This document shows positions 6,613 through 15,294 of a stretch of 64,000 bases of DNA, in pieces (positions within the stretch are counted from its first letter, which is position 1; each line of letters begins with the position of its first letter). The notes beneath the pieces are model-generated. The model did not search any database, was not told the DNA's origin, and saw only the letters and a program-made list of their open reading frames with translations. A program made the translations under genes and the position numbers. This DNA comes from Lachnospiraceae bacterium UBA7784 (GTDB lineage Bacteria; Bacillota; Clostridia; Lachnospirales; Lachnospiraceae), in the NCBI GenBank assembly GCA_002480925.1, contig DLDA01000010.1, positions 72,682-136,681 of the forward strand, read 5' to 3'.

Positions 6613-9075
6613 ATGAGCGAAAGAAAACAGATCAGTATTTCAGTCAGGCGACTGGTAGAATTCATACTAAGATCCGGTGATATTAGCGAGGGCATGCAGA
6701 TCCGTGATACTCTGGAATCAATGCAGGCCGGAGCTCGTATCCATAAGAAGCTTCAGAGCAGCGCCGGAAGTGACTATCATGCGGAGGTAGCTCTTTCTGT
6801 CACTATAGATATGGGGGATTATGATCTGATAGTACAGGGGAGAGCTGATGGGATTATCTATAAGGAAAAGTCAAAAGCATCAGAAAAGGGCATAATGCCT
6901 GACTCCCTTAAGGCCTATAGTATTGACAAGGGATTTTTTCCTGAGCTAAAAAGAAGCTTAGGCACGGGGATCGATGAGATCAAGGGAACCTACAGGGATC
7001 TGCGTCTTATGAAGGAGCCTGACCCCTTACATATAGCTCAGGCTAAGTGCTATGGCTTTATATTTCTTTTTGCAAATAATCTTAAGGAGACTGATATAAC
7101 TGTTACTTATTGCAATATCGATTCCGGGGCCATAAAAAGGTTTACATACAGCTATTCGGCTGACCAACTCAGGGAATTTTTTACCGATCTGGTAGAAAAA
7201 TACAGGAAATGGTCTGACTTTTCCTATAATTTCAGCAGAGAAAGTCTTGATTCCATACACAGGCTTAGGTTTCCGTTTGATTACAGACCTGGCCAGTTCG
7301 ATCTTATAGCCTCCGTATACAGAAGCATAGAGCACAAGGGTCTGCTTTTTCTTATGGCGCCGACTGGTACAGGAAAGACACTTTCCACTATATTTCCGTC
7401 ACTTATGGCAGTAGGAGAGGGCATGGCAGATAAGATCTTTTACCTAACTGCAAAGACCATGACCGCAAGAAATGCTCAAAATGCCTTCCTGCTTTTTAAG
7501 GAAAAGGGCTACCGGGGCAAGACCGTCTCTCTTACGGCAAAGGAGAAAATGTGCATAAACGATAAGATGGTCTGCGATCCCTTTTTCTGCAAGTATGCAA
7601 AGGGACATTTCGACCGGATAAATGATGCCATGTACCAGCTTTTAATAAGCGAGGACATCATTTCAAGAGATATACTTACAGATACCGGGAAAAGGTCCAT
7701 GGTATGTCCCTATCTGCTCGAATACGATCTTTGTGACTGGTGTGACAATATTATAGGAGACTTCAACTATGTATTTGACCCCAGGGCATATCTCAAAAGA
7801 TTCTTTGCAGGAGATAACAGCGATCAGTATATATTTCTTATAGACGAGGCCCATAATCTTCCGGAACGTGGCAGAAGGATGTATTCAGCGTCTCTTTCGG
7901 CAGGAGAGCTGTTTGCTGTAAGAAAGCAGGTTCCAAAGGGCTTTAGCAAGCTTAGGAGCAGGATAAGTCAGGTAATAAACGCAATAGATAAGATCTGTTC
8001 GGACAGGAAAGGGGATTTTATTGCTAAGGATCTCGACAGTCTCATTCCGAAGTTATTAAGGCTAAAGGCCTTCCTTGACGAATTTCTCGACGATGAAAGC
8101 AACAGATATGATCAGATCGAGAATCTGAGACAGATGTATTTTAATATTTCTTTTTTCCTTGAGATCTATGAGGAGCTTGATCAGAGATATGTGATAAGGG
8201 TGCATTCCGAGGAGAAGAACAGCTCCATAAGGCTCTTCTGCATAGATCCTTCACTTAAGCTGCAGAACAGGCTTGACGCAGCCAGGTCCTCCGTCCTTTT
8301 TTCGGCTACCCTTCTGCCGCTTTCGTATTACAAAAATCTGTCCTGTACTGTAGAAAAGCCATTTGCTGTCTATGCGAAAAGCTCGTTTTCAAGAGAAAAG
8401 AGGCTGATAATAGCCGGAGGTGGAGTGACAAGCCTGTATAAGAGAAGAAGCGATTCAATGTATGCCCGTTATGCCGCTTATATAGAAAAGATAATATCGT
8501 CCCATAAGGGCAACTACCTGATATTTGCTCCATCCTATGCGATCATTGAACAGATCAGTGAAAGAATGGATAAGGGAAAAAATTATATACTGCTTCAGAC
8601 TCCTGAGATGACAGAGGATGACAGGGATGGCTTTCTTGATGAATTCAAGAAGGAGAGAAAGACTTCTCTTGCCGCCTTTGCTGTCGCCGGAGGGATTTTT
8701 TCCGAGGGGATAGACCTTACCGGAGAAAGCCTTATCGGGGTGATAATAGCAGGTGTCCCTCTGCCTCAGGTGAATTTCACCCAGACCATATTAAGCGACT
8801 ATTATGACCGCCTCTATGGGAAGGGCTTTGATTATGCCTATCTCTATCCGGCTGTAAGCAAGGTCCTGCAGTCGGCTGGGAGACTTATACGTACTGAAAA
8901 TGACAGTGGAGTGATCGCTCTTTTAGACGACCGCTATCTGAGATATGATTACAGATGTCTCTTTCCAAGAGAATGGGACGATATAGTAAATGTCACTGAA
9001 GAAAATGTTACCGGGATCATAGAGGATTTCTGGAAAGGAGTAACTGATGTCAGAAAAGAAAACGATCTGGGCTGA
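6613..9075 (+). CDS. PD-(D/E)XK nuclease / XPD-DinG-type Fe-S DNA helicase
   Basis: Superfamily 2 DNA helicase of the Rad3/XPD/DinG group, 820 residues, probably acting in DNA repair. The N-terminal ~150 residues look like a RecB-type nuclease: GRADGI near 76, DEIKG near 122 and QAKCYGF near 143. Walker A PTGTGKT is near 249, then a Cys cluster (CINDKMVC, FFCKYAKGHF, MVCPY, LCDWC; about 313-380) that would hold an Fe-S cluster, IDEAHNLP near 410, and motif VI QSAGRLIR near 752. The first ATG is kept because ISVRRLVEFILRSGD is the conserved family N-terminus, yet no ribosome binding site precedes it. Its 3' end overlaps the transporter gene by 29 bases. Confidence 0.85.
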   Translation: MSERKQISISVRRLVEFILRSGDISEGMQIRDTLESMQAGARIHKKLQSSAGSDYHAEVALSVTIDMGDYDLIVQGRADGIIYKEKSKASEKGIMPDSLKAYSIDKGFFPELKRSLGTGIDEIKGTYRDLRLMKEPDPLHIAQAKCYGFIFLFANNLKETDITVTYCNIDSGAIKRFTYSYSADQLREFFTDLVEKYRKWSDFSYNFSRESLDSIHRLRFPFDYRPGQFDLIASVYRSIEHKGLLFLMAPTGTGKTLSTIFPSLMAVGEGMADKIFYLTAKTMTARNAQNAFLLFKEKGYRGKTVSLTAKEKMCINDKMVCDPFFCKYAKGHFDRINDAMYQLLISEDIISRDILTDTGKRSMVCPYLLEYDLCDWCDNIIGDFNYVFDPRAYLKRFFAGDNSDQYIFLIDEAHNLPERGRRMYSASLSAGELFAVRKQVPKGFSKLRSRISQVINAIDKICSDRKGDFIAKDLDSLIPKLLRLKAFLDEFLDDESNRYDQIENLRQMYFNISFFLEIYEELDQRYVIRVHSEEKNSSIRLFCIDPSLKLQNRLDAARSSVLFSATLLPLSYYKNLSCTVEKPFAVYAKSSFSREKRLIIAGGGVTSLYKRRSDSMYARYAAYIEKIISSHKGNYLIFAPSYAIIEQISERMDKGKNYILLQTPEMTEDDRDGFLDEFKKERKTSLAAFAVAGGIFSEGIDLTGESLIGVIIAGVPLPQVNFTQTILSDYYDRLYGKGFDYAYLYPAVSKVLQSAGRLIRTENDSGVIALLDDRYLRYDYRCLFPREWDDIVNVTEENVTGIIEDFWKGVTDVRKENDLG

Positions 9076-10003
9076 AACACCATTTGTGATACTGATCGCC
9101 TTTATCTGCTGCTTCCTGTGGGGGAGTGCTTTCCCGTCGATAAAGTCAGGCTACAGGATATTTCAGATACCGTCATCGGATACGGCTTCTGTCCTTGTCT
9201 TTGCCGGGGTAAGGTTTTTTCTTGCCGGCTGCATGGTAATAGTGGCAGGAAGTTTTATTAAAAAAAAGCCTCTTATAGTAAGGCCAGGTGGCATTCCCTG
9301 TATACTTGCCCTATGCGCCTTCCAGACCTTCGGACAGTATTATTTTTTCTATATTGGACTTGCCCATGCCTCCGGAGTAAGCTCATCCGTCATCGAGGCC
9401 TCAGGTACCTTTATGACTATACTTATAGCGGCACTTATCTTCAGGACTGAAAGGCTAAGCCCTAGAAAGATAGCTGGAACTGTCATAGGCTTTGCCGGGG
9501 TAATGCTAATTCAGATAAACGGTATCCATCAGGCCTTTTCCTTTACTCTTATGGGAGAGGGCTTTATACTGATATCAGCTCTTCTGGGCGCCTTCTCATC
9601 ATCCTTCATAAAGCTTTTTTCGAAGAAATATGATACCGTAGCCCTATGCGGATATCAGTTCATGGCCGGTGGACTGCTGCTTTTTATAACAGGCTGTCTT
9701 AGCGGAGGCCATCTGTCTGTTGCCAGAGCCGGCGCCCCTGGCATAATGTTAATAATCTATATGGCCTTTATTTCTGCCTGTGCCTATACTCTATGGGGCA
9801 TCCTGCTTTCACATAATCCTGTAAGCAGGATAGCAGTATTTGGTTTCATGAATCCTGTCATCGGAGTTCTCCTTTCGGCCATTATACTGGGAGAATACGA
9901 CCAGGCCATAAGGCTCCAGTCGCTTGTGGCCCTGCTTCTGGTATCACTTGGTATAATCGTTGTAAACCTTACCGGAAAGGAGAAGGATCATGTGCTCACT
10001 TGA
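9047..10003 (+). CDS. EamA/DMT-family transporter
   Basis: Integral membrane transporter of the drug/metabolite superfamily, 318 residues, about ten hydrophobic segments in two EamA repeats. The N-terminal segment has the usual CCFLWGSAFPSIK pattern and the second repeat ends with NPVIGVLLSAIILGE. AAAGGAG lies 7 bases before the ATG inside the helicase gene. It overlaps helicase and cobT, so all three are translated from one message. The substrate is unknown; the cobT overlap suggests a cobamide precursor such as a benzimidazole or its riboside, but this is inference only. Confidence 0.85.
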   Translation: MSEKKTIWAETPFVILIAFICCFLWGSAFPSIKSGYRIFQIPSSDTASVLVFAGVRFFLAGCMVIVAGSFIKKKPLIVRPGGIPCILALCAFQTFGQYYFFYIGLAHASGVSSSVIEASGTFMTILIAALIFRTERLSPRKIAGTVIGFAGVMLIQINGIHQAFSFTLMGEGFILISALLGAFSSSFIKLFSKKYDTVALCGYQFMAGGLLLFITGCLSGGHLSVARAGAPGIMLIIYMAFISACAYTLWGILLSHNPVSRIAVFGFMNPVIGVLLSAIILGEYDQAIRLQSLVALLLVSLGIIVVNLTGKEKDHVLT

Positions 10004-11012
10004 TAAGGCTGCGATGAAGGAAGCAAGGGAGAGATGGGATGGCATAGCCCATCCTCTTTACGGGCTTGGACAATTCGAAGATCTGATAGTTCAGATAGCA
10101 GGAATAAAAGGGACAAGTGACATTTCTCTTGACAAAAAAAGAGTCCTTGTTTTCTGCGGAGATAACGGAATATCTGATACCCCGGTCTCACAGAGCGACA
10201 GCAGCGTCACAGCTATGGTAGCAGATGAAATCGCAGAGGGCAGGAGTGCGATAAATGAAATGGCATATTGTGCCGGAGCCGATGTAATCTGTATCGATGC
10301 TGGCATAAGGGACGATATTGTTTCTACAAATATCATTGATAAGAATGTAGTCAGAGGAACAAAGAATTTTCTTTATGAGCCGGCTATGACACTTGAACAG
10401 ACCAGACAGTGTATTGATGCCGGGATAGAGACCGTAAGAGAATTCTCATCTGATATCATTGCAGTAGGTGAGATGGGTATAGGAGATACCACATGTGCCT
10501 CACTTATCACTGCATCGCTTCTGGGATTATCTGCCACAGATGTGACAGGGAGGGGCGCCGGCCTTTCAATGGATGGACTTTGCTATAAGGAAAGAGTGAT
10601 AGGTCAGACTATAAAAAAATATGATCTATATAAGAAAACTCCGCTTGAGATCCTTTCGATAAGCGGAGGCGCAGAGATTGCGGCAATGACAGGAGCCTTC
10701 ATCGGGGGCAAAAAATACCATATCCCTCTTATAATTGACGGGGCAGTAAGTCTCTGCTCAGCCCTTCTTGCCGAGAGGCTGTCTCCAGGAGCAAGGGATT
10801 TCATGATCGCCTCCCAGCTGGGAAGAGAAAAGCTTTCTCCATTTATACTAAAGGAGATGTCCCTTAAGGCTCCAATCCATGCCGGGCTTGCCTTCGGAGA
10901 GGGCAGTGGGGCGGTAATGATGTTTCCTCTTTTAGATCAGGCACTAAGTGTATACAATACTGCTCATTCCTTTGAAAGCATGAGTCTTTCTCCCTATAAG
11001 CATATGAGCTAA
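9990..11012 (+). CDS. cobT: Nicotinate-nucleotide--dimethylbenzimidazole phosphoribosyltransferase CobT
   Basis: Activates the lower-ligand base of cobamides: nicotinate mononucleotide + benzimidazole to alpha-ribazole phosphate. 340 residues, normal length. Family blocks include FCGDNGISDTPVSQSD near the N-terminus, GEMGIGDTTCAS in the middle and GEGSGAVMMFPLL near the C-terminus, whose Glu (E304) corresponds to the catalytic Glu317 of the Salmonella enzyme. AAGGAGAAGGATC precedes the ATG, inside the last codons of the transporter gene. No other cobalamin gene is in the window, so it may serve salvage or remodelling. It converges on pgeF with a 4-base overlap of the two stops. Confidence 0.92.
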   Translation: MCSLDKAAMKEARERWDGIAHPLYGLGQFEDLIVQIAGIKGTSDISLDKKRVLVFCGDNGISDTPVSQSDSSVTAMVADEIAEGRSAINEMAYCAGADVICIDAGIRDDIVSTNIIDKNVVRGTKNFLYEPAMTLEQTRQCIDAGIETVREFSSDIIAVGEMGIGDTTCASLITASLLGLSATDVTGRGAGLSMDGLCYKERVIGQTIKKYDLYKKTPLEILSISGGAEIAAMTGAFIGGKKYHIPLIIDGAVSLCSALLAERLSPGARDFMIASQLGREKLSPFILKEMSLKAPIHAGLAFGEGSGAVMMFPLLDQALSVYNTAHSFESMSLSPYKHMS

Positions 11013-11824
11013 TCTCTTATCATGATAAATGCTCCCTGGACTCCGCGCTTGCCATGGCTTGCCCTGTGAGAAAAGAGGAGATCAGGATTCTCACAAGTGC
11101 ATATATCACTTATATGGATATTTTCTTTACGGACTCCGGCCTCCTCCATAGTGATAGCAACTGCTCTTTTCAGATCGAGAAGAAAGTGACCTGGTCTGTT
11201 CCTCCTAAGTATCTGGTCGGCCTTATCAGGAAAGACCGCCTCGAATTCTCTGGCTACTTCGTCGCTTACCTCATAGCAGTTTCCGCAGATAGCAGGACCG
11301 ATCCCGCAGATGATATCAGCCGGATCTGATCCGTAATTTTCCTGCATGGCCTTTATAGTATTCAGAGCTATTTTTTTTACACTTCCCCTCCATCCGGAGT
11401 GGGCAGCACCTATGCATTTCTTTACCGAATCAGCGAAGATAAGGGGAAGGCAATCGGCTGAGAAGACCGATAGTACAAGTCCTCTCGTATCTGTAACCAG
11501 TCCGTCCACATCATGATAGCCTCTTTCCTTAATAAGGCCGGCTCCCCGGTCACTTTCTCCTACAGCAATGACACGGGCTGTATGTGTCTGGTCGGTAAGG
11601 ACCAGATCTTCTGCGCTGCATCCCATAGCCCCTGCCACCCTGTTGAAATTCTCCCTGACATTGGTTTCGGGATCAGAAAGACCTGACTTTAAGTTCAGGC
11701 TTTTATAATATCCCTGGCTTACGCCTCCCCGCCTTGCAGTAAACATATGTTTGATAAAAGAAAGCTCCAAAAAGGCATCGAAGCCGAAATAGGGAAGCTC
11801 TCCGTCATAAAATCTCATATTCAT
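11009..11824 (-). CDS. pgeF: PgeF/YfiH-family purine nucleoside phosphorylase-like protein
   Basis: Member of the multicopper-polyphenol-oxidase-like (laccase domain) family. Characterised members act on purine nucleosides, and E. coli PgeF clears misincorporated residues from peptidoglycan precursors. 271 residues. The zinc-site motifs are present: ADCLPLIF, HSGWRGSVKKI and GPAICGNCYEVSDEV. AAAGGA lies 7 bases before the ATG. Transcribed divergently from the zinc peptidase gene and convergent with cobT. Confidence 0.88.
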   Translation of the reverse strand: MNMRFYDGELPYFGFDAFLELSFIKHMFTARRGGVSQGYYKSLNLKSGLSDPETNVRENFNRVAGAMGCSAEDLVLTDQTHTARVIAVGESDRGAGLIKERGYHDVDGLVTDTRGLVLSVFSADCLPLIFADSVKKCIGAAHSGWRGSVKKIALNTIKAMQENYGSDPADIICGIGPAICGNCYEVSDEVAREFEAVFPDKADQILRRNRPGHFLLDLKRAVAITMEEAGVRKENIHISDICTCENPDLLFSHRASHGKRGVQGAFIMIRD

Positions 11825-11852
11825 AGCTTTTTCCTTTCAGAGGGTTATCGTT

Positions 11853-11881
11853 ATTCTACCACCGAAGCAATCCGACTTCAA
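11853..11881 (-). promoter_or_regulatory. Candidate pgeF promoter
   Basis: On the minus strand: TTGAAG (11876-11881), 17-bp spacer, TAGAAT (11853-11858). Confidence 0.5.
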
Positions 11882-11890
11882 GCCGATTGC
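11867..11890. repeat. Imperfect dyad between divergent promoters
   Basis: GCAATC at the left and GATTGC at the right of a 24-bp segment form an inverted repeat. It covers the -35 of the pgeF promoter and reaches the -35 of the peptidase promoter, so a shared operator is possible. Confidence 0.35.
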
Positions 11891-11915
11891 ATTGAAGGGT
11901 CCCTTATGATAAAAT
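11887..11915 (+). promoter_or_regulatory. Promoter of the zinc peptidase gene
   Basis: TTGCAT (11887-11892), 17-bp spacer, TAAAAT (11910-11915), with a TG at 11907-11908 giving an extended -10. Confidence 0.6.
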
Positions 11916-11946
11916 GTTTTGAAAGAAACGGGGAAAGGAGAAGCTT

Positions 11947-12648
11947 ATGTATCCATTCATGTATTATTTTGATCCAACCTATATACTGGTAATAATCGGC
12001 GCTATAATCTGTGCTATTGCCTCTGCCAGGGTCCATATCACCTATAGCCGCTATGACAGGGTTCATAACAGAAGAGGAGTGACTGCAGAACAGGTAGCTG
12101 ATATGATCCTTAGAAGCGCCGGAATAATGGACGTAAGGATCATGCGTGTTAACGGAAATCTCACCGACAACTATAATCCTTCCAATAGGACCCTTAATCT
12201 TTCAGACGCTGTTATGGGAAAGACCTCAGTTGCAGCTATCGGAGTTGCTGCCCATGAATGCGGACATGCTATTCAGGATCAGCAGAATTACGGACCCTTA
12301 AGACTTAGAGCCATATCTGTTCCTCTGGCCAATATTGGCTCTTATCTGTCGTGGCCTATTCTTATTCTTGGCGTGATACTTGGTTCACCTAAGCTTGCAA
12401 ATATTGGAATCATTGTATTCCTTTTCGTGATTGCCTTTGAGCTAATAACTCTGCCTGTCGAATTCAATGCATCCCACAGGGCTCTAAAGATCCTGTCAGA
12501 ATCTCAGATTCTTGAAAGAGATGAGGTGAAAAAAGCAAGAAGCGTGCTAGCCGCCGCAGCCATGACCTATGTAGCGGCTTTGTTCTCGGCATTTCTTCAG
12601 CTGTTTAGGATGATACTGATAGCTGGGAGCGCAGACAGAGATGACTGA
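11947..12648 (+). CDS. YugP-type zinc-dependent membrane peptidase
   Basis: Integral membrane metallopeptidase of the Zn_peptidase_2 family (YugP of Bacillus); substrate unknown. 233 residues. There is a hydrophobic N-terminal segment, the zinc motif HECGH at 103-107, hydrophobic segments around 120-160 and 195-225, and a probable third ligand in PVEFNASHRAL near 162-172. GGAAAGGAG lies 7 bases before the ATG. Monocistronic by appearance: its own promoter upstream and hairpins after the stop. Confidence 0.85.
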   Translation: MYPFMYYFDPTYILVIIGAIICAIASARVHITYSRYDRVHNRRGVTAEQVADMILRSAGIMDVRIMRVNGNLTDNYNPSNRTLNLSDAVMGKTSVAAIGVAAHECGHAIQDQQNYGPLRLRAISVPLANIGSYLSWPILILGVILGSPKLANIGIIVFLFVIAFELITLPVEFNASHRALKILSESQILERDEVKKARSVLAAAAMTYVAALFSAFLQLFRMILIAGSADRDD

Positions 12649-12650
12649 GA

Positions 12651-12679
12651 GGTTAGGGCCTAGGGGGTAGTCCCTAACC
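12651..12679 (+). repeat. Hairpin after the peptidase gene
   Basis: GGTTAGGG / CCCTAACC, an 8-bp stem with a G-rich loop, 2 bases after the stop codon. No T tract follows, so it is a 3'-end stabiliser or weak terminator rather than a classical one. Confidence 0.45.
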
Positions 12680-12703
12680 CTAACGACCTCCGGTATCTAT
12701 CTA

Positions 12704-12727
12704 GCGGATAAATATCTGTTTATCCGC
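12704..12727 (+). repeat. Perfect 9-bp hairpin before the recombinase promoter
   Basis: GCGGATAAA / TTTATCCGC around a 6-base loop, 8 bp upstream of the recombinase -35. Weak T content follows. It could be a terminator for the peptidase gene or an operator for the recombinase. Confidence 0.45.
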
Positions 12728-12735
12728 ATCTTATA

Positions 12736-12764
12736 TTGAAAAGCAATCTGTAATCATGTATAAT
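12736..12764 (+). promoter_or_regulatory. Promoter of the tyrosine recombinase gene
   Basis: TTGAAA (12736-12741), 17-bp spacer, TATAAT (12759-12764). It lies over an apparent ATG at 12756, which rules that codon out as the gene start. Confidence 0.7.
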
Positions 12765-12788
12765 AGATTTTATTGGAGGCTTTTTATT

Positions 12789-13862
12789 ATGGCTAAGGAT
12801 TCAGACTTCTATAAGGAAAAGAAAAACAAACAGACTATAAAGCTGCGGGAGCTTCTTTCAAGGCTGCCAGGCTTTGCATGTGACTATATCTACAGCAAGG
12901 AAATGACATCACAGACCAGTACCCTGGTCGCATATTGCTATGATCTGATCACATTTTTCCAGTATATGATCGATACAAATCCTATCTGCAAAGGACTAAG
13001 TACCAAGGATTTCAGGCTTGAAATATTAGAAAAGGTCACATCCGAGGATATTGCCGAATACCAGAGATATCTCCGCCTTGACTTAGACAGCGATTCAAAG
13101 ACCATTCATGAGAATGACAAGAAGGCGATCGCAAGGAAAATGGCCCCTCTGCGCGGTCTTTTCCATTATCATCTGATCCATAAGAACATAAAGGAAGATC
13201 CGACAGTCCTTGTCCCGCTCCCAAGGCTTAAGAAAGATAAGAATATAATCCGTATGTCAAATTATGAGGTTCAGGCAATACTTTCAGCGATAGAGAATGG
13301 TAATGCCTCTATGTCAAAGCGTCAGAGGATCTACTGTGAGAAAACAAAGCAGAGGGATCTGGCCATACTTACCCTGATGCTGAATACCGGGATCCGTGTT
13401 TCAGAGTGCAACGGGCTTGACTGCACGGATGTAGATCTTAAGGTAAATACTATCACCATAGTAAGAAAGGGTGGCGGAACAGACGTCCTGTATTTTGGAG
13501 ATGAGGTCCACCAGGTATTAGAGGACTATATGGATGGCGAAAGAAAGGGAATAATCCCTAAGGACGGCCATGAGAAGGCTCTCTTTCTGTCACTCCAGGG
13601 AAAAAGGATGAGCGTTGATGCTATTGAACGACTTGTGAAAAAATATGCAAGGATGGTTGTCCCAAATAAACATATCACTCCTCATAAGCTAAGGAGCACA
13701 TATGGCACGGCCCTTTACAGGGAAACCGGTGATATAAGGCTTGTAGCTGATGTGCTGGGACATGAGAATATAAACACCACGATCGACTACTATGCTGCTA
13801 TTGAGGATGAGCACAAGAAGGAGGCTGCAAACGCTGTTGACTTTCACAGAAAGGATCAGTAG
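12789..13862 (+). CDS. XerC/D-type tyrosine recombinase
   Basis: Site-specific DNA recombinase, 357 residues from this start. N-terminal SAM-like DNA-binding domain (about 20-150), then the catalytic domain with Arg in NTGIRVSE (near 202), HKLR (His and Arg near 299-302), LGHEN, and the nucleophile Tyr in TTIDYYA (near 334). The start is set at the ATG preceded by GGAGG (10 bases). An upstream in-frame ATG lies inside the -10 hexamer. No att sites, excisionase or phage genes are adjacent, so it is more likely a stand-alone chromosomal Xer-type enzyme than an element integrase. Which of the cell's Xer proteins it is cannot be told. Confidence 0.85.
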   Translation: MAKDSDFYKEKKNKQTIKLRELLSRLPGFACDYIYSKEMTSQTSTLVAYCYDLITFFQYMIDTNPICKGLSTKDFRLEILEKVTSEDIAEYQRYLRLDLDSDSKTIHENDKKAIARKMAPLRGLFHYHLIHKNIKEDPTVLVPLPRLKKDKNIIRMSNYEVQAILSAIENGNASMSKRQRIYCEKTKQRDLAILTLMLNTGIRVSECNGLDCTDVDLKVNTITIVRKGGGTDVLYFGDEVHQVLEDYMDGERKGIIPKDGHEKALFLSLQGKRMSVDAIERLVKKYARMVVPNKHITPHKLRSTYGTALYRETGDIRLVADVLGHENINTTIDYYAAIEDEHKKEAANAVDFHRKDQ

Positions 13863-13871
13863 CCGCTGGAC

Positions 13872-14789
13872 CTACTTATCCTTAAGAAGCTTTAAAAGCC
13901 TTACAAAATAATCCGGAAGAGGTGCATTTACTTCTATATATTTCCCTGTTGTGGGATGGATAAAGCCCAGTGTCATTGCATGCAGGCACTGTCCCTGAAG
14001 TCTGAACGGACATTTTGACGGACCATATACAGTGTCCCCAAGAAGAGGATGCCCGATAGAGGCCATATGAACTCTTATCTGATGTGTACGACCGGTTTCC
14101 AGCCTGAATTCACAATAGGCATAATCTCTGACATTCGAAAGGACCCTGTAATGGGTCACCGCTCTCCTGCCGTGGACCGGGTCTATCGCCATTTTCTTCC
14201 TGTCCTTGCTGCTTCTTCCGATCGGAGCGTCGATAGTCCCGGACCTATCAGGCATTCTTCCAATTACTATACCCCTGTAGATCCGGTTTAAGGAATGCTC
14301 CTTTATCTGCTGGGCAATAAGCAGATGGGCATGGTCATTCTTACATATTATCAGAGAGCCTGTAGTATCACGGTCTATCCTATGGACAATGCCCGGACGG
14401 ATAACTCCATTTATAGCTGAAAGTGAGTCACCGCAATGGTACATGACTGCATTTACAAGAGTATGGTCAGGATGGCCGGGCGCCGGATGGACCACCATTC
14501 CCTTGGGCTTGTTTACTACAAGGACATCGCAATCCTCATAGAGTATATCAAGCGGAATGTTTTCCGGACTTACATCAAGGATCTCCTCCTCGATAGGGAG
14601 GATGGTGATCATGTCATCGGTACGAAGCTTGTAATTATTCTTGACTGGCTTGTCGTTTACAAGGATCTTCTGATCCTCAATGGCCTTCTGATAGAATGAA
14701 CGGGTCTTATCTCCATTATCTGCCAGAAACCTGTCTATACGTATTCCCTCTGATCCTTTATCTATAACTATCTGTTCTTCTTTATCCAT
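13872..14789 (-). CDS. rluD: RluA/RluD-family 23S rRNA pseudouridine synthase
   Basis: Converts uridine to pseudouridine in large-subunit rRNA. 305 residues: S4 RNA-binding domain (about 15-75), then the catalytic domain with HRIDRDTTG, catalytic Asp D139. It overlaps lspA by 22 bases, the usual lspA-rluD pairing of Firmicutes. Exact target positions cannot be read from sequence; the RluD name is by family. Confidence 0.9.
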   Translation of the reverse strand: MDKEEQIVIDKGSEGIRIDRFLADNGDKTRSFYQKAIEDQKILVNDKPVKNNYKLRTDDMITILPIEEEILDVSPENIPLDILYEDCDVLVVNKPKGMVVHPAPGHPDHTLVNAVMYHCGDSLSAINGVIRPGIVHRIDRDTTGSLIICKNDHAHLLIAQQIKEHSLNRIYRGIVIGRMPDRSGTIDAPIGRSSKDRKKMAIDPVHGRRAVTHYRVLSNVRDYAYCEFRLETGRTHQIRVHMASIGHPLLGDTVYGPSKCPFRLQGQCLHAMTLGFIHPTTGKYIEVNAPLPDYFVRLLKLLKDK

Positions 14790-15277
14790 GTATTAAGATC
14801 CTCATCAGACATTCCGAAAATCAGGATGATAAGAAGGAAAATGACGGAAAGAGTTACATAGATATCAGCGACATTGAAGACCGGAAAATTGATCAGAGAA
14901 AAATATATGAAGTCAGTCACCTTATGAAAGGCAACCCTGTCAATATAATTTCCGATTGCTCCAGCGAAAAGGGTGGACAGGCAGAAGGCCATACGAAGAT
15001 ACTTCCTCTCGAAGGGGAGCCGGAGGAAGAAATAAGTCACAAGGGCTGCTACCAGTGGAGTCAGGATAAAGAATACAAGTGACTTTCCGTTAAGAATCGA
15101 AAAGGCTGCTCCAGTATTGAACAGTAGCTGGAGCTCAAGTACGCCTGGTATAAGCACTAAATTTCCTGAGCTTAAGGCTTCTCTTGCTATCTGCTTTGTC
15201 CACTGATCTAAAAGGATTAGAAGGATAATATAGATCAGAAAGAAAATATAATATTTTTTTTTGCTTTTATACAGCAT
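14768..15277 (-). CDS. lspA: Lipoprotein signal peptidase LspA
   Basis: Membrane aspartyl peptidase that removes signal peptides from diacylated prolipoproteins. Four hydrophobic segments. Catalytic aspartates lie in GNYIDRV (D113) and FNVADIYV (D138); the LLFNTGAAFSIL block is conserved. 169 residues from the ATG chosen here, which follows GAGG by 6 bases. An earlier in-frame ATG at 15298 overlaps the aroB stop (ATGA) but has no ribosome binding site. Confidence 0.92.
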   Translation of the reverse strand: MLYKSKKKYYIFFLIYIILLILLDQWTKQIAREALSSGNLVLIPGVLELQLLFNTGAAFSILNGKSLVFFILTPLVAALVTYFFLRLPFERKYLRMAFCLSTLFAGAIGNYIDRVAFHKVTDFIYFSLINFPVFNVADIYVTLSVIFLLIILIFGMSDEDLNTWIKKNR

Positions 15278-15294
15278 ATTTTTCCTCGTAAAAA

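Noticed and set aside
12651-12690. Telomere-like TTAGGG / CCCTAA pattern
   Set aside because: Only one or two units arranged as a hairpin, not a tandem array.
12756-12788. Upstream ATG for the tyrosine recombinase
   Set aside because: It lies within the promoter -10 region; the ATG at 12789 has GGAGG.
12789-13862. Recombinase as marker of an integrated mobile element
   Set aside because: No att repeats, excisionase, replication or phage genes nearby, and composition matches the neighbours.
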